DNA from: Kitasatospora phosalacinea
Lineage (GTDB): Bacteria; Actinomycetota; Actinomycetes; Streptomycetales; Streptomycetaceae
Assembly (NCBI RefSeq): GCF_000717185.1
Contig: NZ_JNYE01000163.1
Coordinates: 1-8,566 of the forward strand
Direction: 5' to 3'
DNA length: 8,566 nucleotides
Both the position numbers and the translations under genes were made by a program. The notes beneath the pieces were generated by a model, which saw nothing but the letters and a program-made list of their open reading frames with translations, searched no databases and was not told where the DNA came from. Of this stretch, positions 1 to 5,776 are shown piece after piece (positions within the stretch are counted from its first letter, which is position 1; each line of letters begins with the position of its first letter).

Positions 1-33
1 TGTTGGCGGGGGGTGGGCGGGCAGGATGGGGGG

Positions 34-732
34 ATGCCGTTCACCGTGAGTCATGTTGCCGCCGTTCTGCCCGGGTTGCGGGCCGCGCGGGGGAGGGGGG
101 CGTCGGTTGCTGCCGGGCTGGTTGCCGGGGCGATGGCGCCCGACGTGCCGTTCTTCGCGGAGTCGCTCGTCCGGGGGGTTTACCGGCACGGTGGTTTGAC
201 GCACCGGTGGTGGGCGGCGCCGACGGTCGACGTGGTGGTGGGGGCGGGGCTGGTCGCGGGCTGGTATGGGCTGTGGCGCGAGCCGTTGCGGGCGGCGGTG
301 CCGGGGCGGTGGAACGCGGTGGTGCCCGCCGGGCGGCCGACGGCGGCCGAACTCGGCTGGACGGCCGGGGCGTTGGCCGCGGGTGCGGCCACCCACCTGG
401 TGTGGGACTCCTTCACCCACCGCGGCCGGGCCGGCGTCCGGGCCCTGCCCGTCCTGGAGCGGGAGGTCGGCGGCGTCCCGCTGCACGGCGCCCTGCAGTA
501 CGGGACGTCGCTGGCGGGCCTGGCCGTGCTGGCGCGGTACGCCGGGCCGTGGCGGGAGAGCCGGCGGGGCCCGGCCGCGGTGCTGGCCGCGGCGGCGCTG
601 GCCGGGGCGGCGGAGCGGGTGCGGCGCCGGGAGCGGGGCACGGTCGACGAGGCGTGCTTCGGCGCGGGCGCGGGCCTGGCGGTGGGGGCGGCGCTGCTCG
701 GGCTGCTGCGGCGGCGGCGGAAAACGGCCTGA
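34..732 (+). CDS. DUF4184 family multi-pass membrane protein
   Basis: Predicted membrane protein of 232 residues; its biochemical role is unknown. The N-terminus MPFTVSHVAAVLPGL and the following MAPDVPFF are typical of DUF4184. Potential metal ligands resemble those of membrane-bound metal-dependent hydrolases: H7, D37, H57 in THRWW, and the cluster H121-x3-D125-x3-H129 (THLVWDSFTH). About five or six hydrophobic segments are visible (roughly 23-40, 64-82, 108-125, 153-170, 181-195, 209-226), and the C-terminus ends in a basic RRRRK tail. I chose the ATG at 34 because it gives the family N-terminus and follows a purine-rich GGATGGGGGG stretch. An in-frame GTG at 13 would only add a glycine-rich leader. 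The next gene starts 126 bp downstream, so co-transcription is uncertain. Family assignment is fairly secure; hydrolase activity is only an inference from the His/Asp pattern. Confidence 0.85.
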   Translation: MPFTVSHVAAVLPGLRAARGRGASVAAGLVAGAMAPDVPFFAESLVRGVYRHGGLTHRWWAAPTVDVVVGAGLVAGWYGLWREPLRAAVPGRWNAVVPAGRPTAAELGWTAGALAAGAATHLVWDSFTHRGRAGVRALPVLEREVGGVPLHGALQYGTSLAGLAVLARYAGPWRESRRGPAAVLAAAALAGAAERVRRRERGTVDEACFGAGAGLAVGAALLGLLRRRRKTA

Positions 733-800
733 AGCGGGGCGAACTCCCCGGCCCGGCACGGAGGTTGCCCCCCGGAGGTGGTTCGTGCGGAGAGGGTGGG

Positions 801-806
801 TAGGGT
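801..806 (+). promoter_or_regulatory. Possible -10 hexamer (TAGGGT) upstream of the PH-like gene
   Basis: TAGGGT fits the actinomycete TANNNT -10 pattern and lies about 50 bp before the start of the next gene, inside the 120-bp intergenic gap. I see no convincing -35 element 16-19 bp upstream, so this is a weak call. If real, the small downstream gene has its own promoter rather than depending on the DUF4184 gene. Confidence 0.3.
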
Positions 807-858
807 CTGCTGCTGCGCCCGGGGCGGGCGCGTCCGGCGGTAGGGGAGAGGCGTGTCG

Positions 859-1272
859 ATGCTGAAGGCGGACCGGAAGGCGGAGCTGGTCTCGGAGGCG
901 AGACGGGCGGTGCTGCGGATCGACCCGAGCGAGCGGCCGCGGCTGATCGTGATCGGCACCGGGGAGACGTCCCCGTACCTGGACTACTTCTTCCTCCTCA
1001 CGTTCACGATCGAGGTGTTCACCCACGGCTACTACCTGGCGGTGACGGACCGGTCGGTGTACGTGCTGCGCGGGTCGCGGACCACGGGCGAGGCGAAGGA
1101 GGTGATGGCCGTGGTGCCGCTGGAGCAGGCGGGCTCCCTGGTGGCGAAGGTCAGGCGCGGGCGGGCCTGGAACACGCTGTGGCTGCGCCTGCCGCAGCGC
1201 AGGGGGCGGGTGCGGGTGAACGTGTCGCTCCACTCGCGGCCCGAGCTGGACAGGTTCCTGGCGCGGCTCTGA
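859..1272 (+). CDS. Small conserved hypothetical protein, PH-like
   Basis: A 137-residue soluble protein that I cannot assign to a named function. The segment HGYYLAVTDRSVYVLRGSR, followed by alternating hydrophobic strands and a final helix (SRPELDRFLARL), resembles bacterial PH-like domains, where a 'LTDRRL' strand is common. It has no signal peptide and no strong transmembrane helix, although YLDYFFLLTFTIEVF is quite hydrophobic. The ATG at 859 is preferred because GGGGAGAGG (843-851) lies seven bases before it. The in-frame GTG at 853 would add Met-Ser and leave only about four bases after GGGGAG. It runs in the same direction as the DUF4184 gene and ends in a hairpin shared with the convergent neighbour. 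That the gene is real is well supported by its initiation context and G/C-rich third positions; the fold is a guess. Confidence 0.75.
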   Translation: MLKADRKAELVSEARRAVLRIDPSERPRLIVIGTGETSPYLDYFFLLTFTIEVFTHGYYLAVTDRSVYVLRGSRTTGEAKEVMAVVPLEQAGSLVAKVRRGRAWNTLWLRLPQRRGRVRVNVSLHSRPELDRFLARL

Positions 1273-1273
1273 A

Positions 1274-1306
1274 CCTCCGGGCCCCGCCTCCCCGGGCCCC
1301 CGGAGG
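1274..1306. terminator. Hairpin terminator between convergent genes
   Basis: CCTCCGGG (1274-1281) pairs exactly with CCCGGAGG (1299-1306) around a GC-rich 17-nt loop. The hairpin begins two bases after the PH-like stop and lies 22 bases before the stop of the convergent gene, so it could serve both strands. There is no T tract, which is common for actinomycete terminators. Confidence 0.6.
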
Positions 1307-1327
1307 GGCCCTTCGCTGGGGCGGCGG

Positions 1328-1858
1328 TCAGAGGTAGCCGTTGGTGGCGAGGTGGGCGCCGATGGCGCGGTAGGCGGCGGGGTCCTCGGGGGTGAGGGCG
1401 GCGAGGCCGTCGACGTAGCGGTTGTACATGCAGAAGGCGGCGGCGATCAGGACGGTGTCGTGGACGGTCTCGTCGTCGGCACCGGCGGCCTTCGCGGCCG
1501 CGACGTCCTCGGGGGTGACGGACAGCCCGCTGTCGGCGACCTTGGCGGCGAGCCGGAGCAGGGCCCGCATCAGGTCGCTGACGGGGGCGGTGTCGAGGTC
1601 GTCCTGGACGGCCGCGACGAGGGCGAAGTCGCCGTCGAGCCGGTGCGCGGCGGTGGCGCCGTGGGCTCCGGCGCAGTAGCGGGTGCGGTTGAGGGAGGAG
1701 ACGTAGGCGGCGATGAGTTCGCGTTCGCCGACGCCCAACGGGGACTCGCCGCGCAGGAGTTGTTCGGCGAGTTCGCTCAGGCGCAGGCCGGAGGCGGGCT
1801 TGGCGGCGAGCAGGCCCCGGATGCCGGGGTCGTCGTTGGGGAGCGCGATGTGGGGCAT
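1328..1858 (-). CDS. Carboxymuconolactone decarboxylase / AhpD-like (peroxidase-related) family protein
   Basis: A 176-residue all-helical protein of the CMD/AhpD-like superfamily. Members either decarboxylate gamma-carboxymuconolactone or act as thiol peroxidases/alkylhydroperoxidase partners. MPHIALPND-PGIRGLL and GERELIAAYVSSLN are typical of the peroxidase-related branch. In that branch SxLN normally leads into CxxC-x3-H. Here the segment reads N57-R-T59-R-Y-C62-A-G-A-H66, so the first cysteine is Thr and only C62 and H66 remain. Classic CxxC disulfide chemistry therefore looks unavailable; a one-Cys or non-redox role is possible. The ATG at 1858 gives the family N-terminus but has no clear Shine-Dalgarno. 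In-frame GTG (1867) and TTG (1894) starts are less family-like. The gene diverges from the FAD reductase gene, with a palindrome just upstream. Family assignment is strong; enzymatic activity is not established. Confidence 0.85.
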   Translation of the reverse strand: MPHIALPNDDPGIRGLLAAKPASGLRLSELAEQLLRGESPLGVGERELIAAYVSSLNRTRYCAGAHGATAAHRLDGDFALVAAVQDDLDTAPVSDLMRALLRLAAKVADSGLSVTPEDVAAAKAAGADDETVHDTVLIAAAFCMYNRYVDGLAALTPEDPAAYRAIGAHLATNGYL

Positions 1859-1883
1859 GGGGGTCACTGAATCGGTTCGGGGC

Positions 1884-1898
1884 GCCCTTGGCAAGGGC
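1884..1898. promoter_or_regulatory. 15-nt perfect palindrome in divergent intergenic region (candidate operator)
   Basis: GCCCTTG-G-CAAGGGC has perfect 7-bp arms around one central base. It lies 26 bp upstream of the AhpD-like start and about 56 bp before the reductase start. It could be a dimeric repressor site governing one or both divergent genes, or a small hairpin in the leader of the minus-strand transcript. I do not recognise a known regulator for it. Confidence 0.45.
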
Positions 1899-1940
1899 TT
1901 GACCTGGGCGGGGGAGGGCCGCGGCGGGGGGCGGGCAGAT

Positions 1941-1946
1941 TAGGAT
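1941..1946 (+). promoter_or_regulatory. Probable -10 hexamer TAGGAT for the FAD reductase gene
   Basis: TAGGAT matches the housekeeping-sigma -10 consensus of Streptomyces. It ends eight bases before the GTG at 1955, which would place the transcription start at or next to the start codon, as in leaderless mRNAs. No good -35 is present at the right distance; TTGACC at 1899-1904 is too far away. Alternatively, AGGA within the same bases is a weak ribosome binding site, which would need a start site further upstream. A minus-strand TAATCT (1942-1937) overlaps it and could serve the divergent gene. Confidence 0.45.
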
Positions 1947-1954
1947 GGGCGACC

Positions 1955-3250
1955 GTGACTGACACCGGTAGCACCCAGGAACAGGCCCTCGCCGACGACA
2001 CCGGTGACGTGGCGTCGGAGGAGCTCGCGGGCACCGACCCGCAGGACGTGCAGGACGACGGGACGGCGGCGGCGATCGACGGCGTGTGGGACGTCGTGGT
2101 GGTCGGTGCGGGCCCGGCGGGTTCTTCGGCGGCGTACGCGGCGGCCTCCCGCGGCCGGCGGGTGCTACTGCTCGACAAGGCCGAGCACCCTCGGTACAAG
2201 ACCTGCGGCGGCGGCATCATCGGCCCCTCCCGGGACTCGCTGCCGGAGGACTTCAAACTGCCGCTGCAGGACCGTATCTCGGCGGTGACCTTCGCGCTGA
2301 ACGGCCGGTGGACGCGCACCCGGCGCTCGAAGCGGATGCTGTTCGGCGTGGTCAACCGGGACGAGTTCGACCTGCGCCTGGTGCAGGCGGCCGAGCAGGC
2401 CGGTGCGGTGCTGGTGACGGGCGTGACCGCGACGGGCGTGGAGCAGCAGGGCGGCGACAGCCGCACGGTGTTCGTGACGCTGGCGGACGGCCGGCGGGTG
2501 GAGGCGCGGGCGGTGGTCGGCGCGGACGGCTCGGCCAGCCGGATCGGTCGGCACGTCGGCGTCAGCTTCGACCAGATCGACCTGGGCCTGGAGGCGGAGA
2601 TCCCCGTCCCGGAGTCGGTGTCGCGGGCCTGGGCGGGCCGGATCCACCTGGACTGGGGGCCGCTGCCCGGCAGTTACGGCTGGGTGTTCCCGAAGACCGA
2701 CTCGGGGACGCTGACGGTCGGCGTGATCTCGGCCCGCGGCGAGGGCGAGAAGACCAAGGAGTACCTGGCGGCGTACGTCCGGCGGCTCGGCCTGTCCGGG
2801 TTCGAGCCGCTGGTGGAGTCCGGGCACCTGACCCGCTGCCGGGCCGAGGACTCGCCGCTGTCGCGCGGCCGGGTGCTGGTCGCGGGCGACGCGGCCGGGC
2901 TGCTGGAGCCGTGGACGCGGGAGGGCATCTCGTACGCGCTGCGCTCGGGCCGGCTGGCCGGGGAGTGGGCGGTGCAGGTGGCCGAGGCGGGCGGCGCGGC
3001 GGACGTGCGGCGGCAGGCGCTGAACTACGCGTTCGCGATCAAGGCCGGGCTGGGGGTGGAGATGCGGGCGGGCAAGGTCATGCTGGCCTCGTTCGAGAAG
3101 CGCCCGTACCTGTTCCACCTGGCGGTGTCGCTGATCAACCCGGCGTGGCGGGCGTTCGCCCGGACCACCCAGGGGCACACCACCTTCGCGCAGCTGATGC
3201 GCGACCACCGGGCGGCGCGCAAGCTGGCCGCGGTCGCCGGGCGGCAGTAG
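1955..3250 (+). CDS. Geranylgeranyl reductase family FAD-dependent oxidoreductase
   Basis: Predicted flavoprotein of 431 residues in the geranylgeranyl-reductase/PHBH-like superfamily. The family typically reduces isoprenoid double bonds (archaeal lipids, chlorophyll side chain, menaquinone tails) or hydroxylates aromatics. Visible motifs: FAD ADP-binding VVVVGAGPAGSSAA (47-60), LLLDKAEHPRYKTCGGG (71-87, with the family-typical C84 before GGG), NRDEFD (134-139), GADGSASRIGR (189-199), YGWVFPK (241-247) as in GGR substrate pockets, and VLVAGDAAGLLEPWTREGI (307-325), the second flavin motif. The first 45 residues form an acidic, low-complexity extension (TDTGSTQEQALADD...) that most relatives lack. 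There is no transmembrane segment. The GTG start gives the complete FAD motif; no later start is obviously better. No prenyl-synthase or menaquinone gene lies in view, so the substrate cannot be named. Confidence 0.88.
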   Translation: MTDTGSTQEQALADDTGDVASEELAGTDPQDVQDDGTAAAIDGVWDVVVVGAGPAGSSAAYAAASRGRRVLLLDKAEHPRYKTCGGGIIGPSRDSLPEDFKLPLQDRISAVTFALNGRWTRTRRSKRMLFGVVNRDEFDLRLVQAAEQAGAVLVTGVTATGVEQQGGDSRTVFVTLADGRRVEARAVVGADGSASRIGRHVGVSFDQIDLGLEAEIPVPESVSRAWAGRIHLDWGPLPGSYGWVFPKTDSGTLTVGVISARGEGEKTKEYLAAYVRRLGLSGFEPLVESGHLTRCRAEDSPLSRGRVLVAGDAAGLLEPWTREGISYALRSGRLAGEWAVQVAEAGGAADVRRQALNYAFAIKAGLGVEMRAGKVMLASFEKRPYLFHLAVSLINPAWRAFARTTQGHTTFAQLMRDHRAARKLAAVAGRQ

Positions 3251-3267
3251 CAGCGGGCGGGGACGGG

Positions 3268-3299
3268 CCCGCCCGGGAGGGGTTCGCCTCCCGGGCGGG
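3268..3299 (+). terminator. Strong hairpin terminator after the FAD reductase
   Basis: A perfect 13-bp stem (CCCGCCCGGGAGG pairing with CCTCCCGGGCGGG) closes over the 6-nt loop GGTTCG, starting 17 bases after the reductase stop codon. The length and perfection of the stem make it a convincing factor-independent terminator despite the missing T run. It may also stop antisense transcription from the convergent chitinase. Confidence 0.8.
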
Positions 3300-3326
3300 T
3301 GGTGCGGACGGGCGGGTGGTGCGGAC
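3293..3326. repeat. 17-nt tandem duplication
   Basis: GGGCGGGTGGTGCGGAC occurs twice in perfect tandem (3293-3309 and 3310-3326), followed by the partial third copy GGGCG. The first copy begins inside the right arm of the preceding hairpin, and the partial copy forms part of the next hairpin. It looks like a small slippage duplication in the spacer between convergent genes; no function is evident. Confidence 0.7.
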
Positions 3327-3367
3327 GGGCGCGGGGGGTTGGGATTCGGGGGGCCGCCCCGCGCCCG
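3326..3367 (-). terminator. Hairpin terminator for the GH18 chitinase
   Basis: CGGGCGCGGGG (3326-3336) pairs perfectly with CCCCGCGCCCG (3357-3367), giving an 11-bp stem with a 20-nt loop. It starts ten bases beyond the chitinase stop on the minus strand. Together with the 3268-3299 hairpin it makes a double barrier between two convergent transcripts. Confidence 0.65.
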
Positions 3368-3377
3368 CGTTCCGGGG

Positions 3378-5660
3378 TTACTTCAGGCCGGCGTCCAGGG
3401 CGTTCATCAGGGTGCCGGACGGGGTGTCGCCCGACATCTCCCAGATCATCACGCCCAGCAGGTTCTTGGACTTGAGCCAGGCGGTCTTCTGGCCGATCGA
3501 CCAGGCGTCGTCGAAGCTCCACCACTGGCCGCCGTTGCCGGTGTAGCCGTAGGTGGAGACCGAGGTCTGGTCGTGGTAGACGGTCAGGTTGGGCACCGAG
3601 GTGATCAGGTTCTGGTAGCCGCGCGTCCCGGCCTCCTCGGCGAACTGGCCGGGCGCGGCGCCGCCCGCGGCCTGCCAGGCGCCGTGCGCGCCGCCGTCGG
3701 TGACGTTCTGCCAGCCGCGGCCGTAGAACGGGAAGCCGATGGTGAGCTTGCGCGGGTTGACCCCGGCGTCGAGGTAGGGCTTGACGGCGTTCTCGATCGA
3801 GAAGTGGAACGGGTACGGGTCGGCCGGGTCGGTGTACAGGTTGCCCTGGTGGCCGGTCCGGTTGGGCTCCCACGAGTTGTCGCTGCCGGAGCCGTGGAAG
3901 TCGTAGCCCTGCACGTTGGCGATGTCCAGGTACTGGAAGATCTGCGAGAGGTCCCAGCCCTGGGCGATCTTGGCCGGGTCGGCGGGGGTGAAGGCGGTCA
4001 GCAGCTTGTGCGGGCCGCCGAGGGCGTCGAGCTGGCGGCGGAACTCGGCCAGCAGCAGGGTCAGGTTCTGCTTGTCGGCGGCGGAGTAGTGGTTGCCGGC
4101 GTGGCCGTCGGGCGAGCCGGGCCACTCCCAGTCGAGGTCGATGCCGTCGAAGATCCCGGCGCCGGTGCCGGGGCCGCCCGCGCCGTTGTAGGAGGGCAGG
4201 TTGCCCTTGATCCAGATGTCGATGCAGGAGGAGACCAGCTTCTTGCGGGAGGCGTCGGTGGCGGCCGCGTCCGAGAAGTACTTGGAGTACGTCCAGCCGC
4301 CGAGCGAGACCACGACCTTGAGGTTGGGGTGCTTCGCCTTCAGCTTCTTGAGCTGGTTGAGGTTGCCGCGCAGCGGCGACCAGCCGTCGTCGGCGACGCC
4401 GTCCACGGACTGGGCGGCGCTCATCGGGCGGGCGTAGTCGGCGTCGGCGTCACCGGCGCCGGTGCCCTGGTCCGGGTCCTGCGGGTTGGCGGTGGTGCCC
4501 TTGGTGACGCCCGCCAGGCAGGTCAGGTTGACCGGGTCGATGTTCTCGAAGGCGTAGTTGACGACGTCGAGCTTGGCGGCGCTGCCGGAGGTGTCGAGGT
4601 TCTTGACGAAGTACTGGCGGCCGTAGATGCCCCACTGCACGAAGTAGCCGACCCGGGAGTACTTGCCGGGCCCGGCGAGGTCGCCGGTGGTGACGTTCAG
4701 CGTGTTGGAGACGGGGGAGTTGTTGTCGGCGGTGTCCCGGGCCCTGACGGCGAAGGCGTACGGGCTGGCGGGGGAGAGTTGGCCGACGGTGGCGGAGGTG
4801 GTGGTGACGGTCTGCACCAGGTTGCCGCCCTGGTAGACGTCGTACGCGGCGACCCGCTTGTTGTCGGTCGCGGCGTCCCAGGCCAGCGAGGCGCTGGTGC
4901 TGGTGACGCCGGTGGAGCGCAGGTTGCCGGGCGCGGTGGGCGGCACGGTGTCACCGGCCGGGTCGACGGTGGCGGCGCTCAGCGCGGCGCTGACCGGGCC
5001 GGTGTTGCCGCGGGTGTCCTTGGCCCGGACGGTCAGGCCGTACGTGGTGGCGGGGGTCAGTCCGGTCAGCGTGGTGGAGGTGCCGGTGGCCGAGCCGAGC
5101 ACCACCGAGCCGTTCAGCACGTCGTACGAGGCCACCGGGAAGTCGCCCTTGGACGCGGCCGCCCAGCTCAGCGAGAGGCTGTGCGCGGTCGCGTCGACCA
5201 GCGTCGGCGCGCCGGGCGCGGTCGGCGGCACGTCCGGGGTGCCGTCGCACTTGTCGCCGTTGACCCGGCAGTTGAGCGGCGCGGTGATCGGCCCGTTGCC
5301 GATGAACCAGAAGCTGTACGGCTCGGTCGAGCCGTTCGCGGGCACCGTCGCGTTGTAGTAGGCGTTGGTGGCGACCACGTGGCTGCCGGTGGTGGTCGAG
5401 GTGCCGTTGTAGGTGCCCGTCATGGTGACGCCCGGGGGCAGGTCGAACTCCAGCGTCCAGCCGGTGACGGCGGTCGCGTTGGGGTTCTTCACGACGAACG
5501 TGCCCTTCCACCAGGACCCGTAGTTGTCGCCGGTGAAGGTGGCGGTCAGTTTGGCCGCGGCGTGCGCGGGCGTGGCGGCGAGCAGGGCCAACGGCAGTGC
5601 GAGCGCGGCGAGCAGGGCCAGCAGGCGGGCCCTGAGCCATTGCCTGGAGCGGACGTGCAT
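3378..5660 (-). CDS. Secreted GH18 chitinase (CBM2-FnIII-FnIII-GH18)
   Basis: Extracellular enzyme of 760 residues that hydrolyses beta-1,4-GlcNAc links in chitin. Order of parts: Sec-type signal peptide 1 to about 35 (basic start, LLALLAALALPLALLAA core, cleavage near AHA|AA); family-2 carbohydrate-binding module about 37-139 with exposed-type aromatics W50/W51, W68, W118; two fibronectin-III repeats (about 143-232 and 239-326), each opening with VPPTAPG; and a GH18 barrel about 333-760. The catalytic motif DGIDLDWEW is intact (D505, D508, D510, acid E512). SLGGW (452-456), YDFHG (586-590) and the terminal-strand W740 are also present. A small alpha+beta insertion (about 641-718) points to GH18 subfamily A. 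The ATG at 5660 is chosen because GGGAG lies five bases before it and it yields a clean signal peptide; a GTG at 5714 would add 18 residues that sit almost on the promoter. It is monocistronic, with its own promoter and terminator. Confidence 0.93.
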   Translation of the reverse strand: MHVRSRQWLRARLLALLAALALPLALLAATPAHAAAKLTATFTGDNYGSWWKGTFVVKNPNATAVTGWTLEFDLPPGVTMTGTYNGTSTTTGSHVVATNAYYNATVPANGSTEPYSFWFIGNGPITAPLNCRVNGDKCDGTPDVPPTAPGAPTLVDATAHSLSLSWAAASKGDFPVASYDVLNGSVVLGSATGTSTTLTGLTPATTYGLTVRAKDTRGNTGPVSAALSAATVDPAGDTVPPTAPGNLRSTGVTSTSASLAWDAATDNKRVAAYDVYQGGNLVQTVTTTSATVGQLSPASPYAFAVRARDTADNNSPVSNTLNVTTGDLAGPGKYSRVGYFVQWGIYGRQYFVKNLDTSGSAAKLDVVNYAFENIDPVNLTCLAGVTKGTTANPQDPDQGTGAGDADADYARPMSAAQSVDGVADDGWSPLRGNLNQLKKLKAKHPNLKVVVSLGGWTYSKYFSDAAATDASRKKLVSSCIDIWIKGNLPSYNGAGGPGTGAGIFDGIDLDWEWPGSPDGHAGNHYSAADKQNLTLLLAEFRRQLDALGGPHKLLTAFTPADPAKIAQGWDLSQIFQYLDIANVQGYDFHGSGSDNSWEPNRTGHQGNLYTDPADPYPFHFSIENAVKPYLDAGVNPRKLTIGFPFYGRGWQNVTDGGAHGAWQAAGGAAPGQFAEEAGTRGYQNLITSVPNLTVYHDQTSVSTYGYTGNGGQWWSFDDAWSIGQKTAWLKSKNLLGVMIWEMSGDTPSGTLMNALDAGLK

Positions 5661-5667
5661 CGGTACT

Positions 5668-5672
5668 CCCTG
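5668..5672 (-). promoter_or_regulatory. Ribosome binding site for the chitinase ATG
   Basis: On the minus strand the sequence reads CAGGGAGTACCG followed by ATG, an AGGGAG-type Shine-Dalgarno close to the start at 5660. It decides between this ATG and the upstream in-frame GTG at 5714. Confidence 0.6.
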
Positions 5673-5719
5673 TCTGGTGTGGGGGATTCCGTACAGGGGT
5701 GCCGGGAGCGGCACTCAGG

Positions 5720-5748
5720 AGGGTAAGTGGACTGGACCAACTCGTCAA
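5720..5748 (-). promoter_or_regulatory. Chitinase promoter (TTGACG - 17 bp - TACCCT)
   Basis: On the minus strand, TTGACG (5748-5743) is followed after exactly 17 bp by TACCCT (5725-5720), a near-consensus vegetative sigma-factor promoter. The predicted transcription start is near 5713, giving a leader of about 50 nt before the ATG at 5660. The -35 sits between two operator-like 12-bp repeats, one of which fills much of the spacer, so bound repressor would block RNA polymerase. Confidence 0.75.
5728..5739 (-). promoter_or_regulatory. Chitinase operator repeat, promoter-proximal copy
   Basis: The minus strand reads TGGTCCAGTCCA, matching 10 of 12 bases of the Streptomyces chitinase direct repeat TGGTC(C/T)AGACC(A/T), which overlaps the DasR (GntR-family) site class. 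It lies in the spacer between -35 and -10. Confidence 0.65.
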
Positions 5749-5749
5749 C

Positions 5750-5761
5750 AGGTCTATACCT
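5750..5761 (-). promoter_or_regulatory. Chitinase operator repeat / dre-like site, distal copy
   Basis: The minus strand reads AGGTATAGACCT, 10 of 12 bases matching the chitinase repeat. With its flanks (CAGGTATAGACCTG) it is nearly palindromic like a DasR-responsive element. It lies just upstream of the -35 and starts exactly 22 bp from the proximal copy, about two helical turns, placing both on one DNA face. Confidence 0.7.
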
Positions 5762-5776
5762 GAAGAGAGTTGACGA

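Noticed and set aside
1859..1894. Upstream TTG (1894) or GTG (1867) starts for the AhpD-like gene
   Set aside because: Neither has a ribosome binding site, and the TTG start would fall within the palindrome; MPHI is the family N-terminus.
2086..3546. Long + strand alternative frame inside the FAD reductase
   Set aside because: Gly/Arg/Ala-rich shadow translation; the 1955-3250 frame has all flavoprotein motifs.
4690..5240. DNA repeat within the chitinase gene
   Set aside because: The similarity is at the protein level (two FnIII modules sharing VPPTAPG) and reflects domain duplication, not a nucleotide repeat element.
5661..5714. Longer chitinase start (GTG at 5714)
   Set aside because: It would place 18 residues before the signal peptide and start at the predicted transcription start; the ATG at 5660 has a proper ribosome binding site.
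3339..5726. A 795-codon open frame on the + strand opposite the chitinase
   Set aside because: The translation is Val/Gly/Ala/Arg-rich with no domain, and it lies wholly antisense to a clear GH18 chitinase. It arises from GC-rich codon structure.
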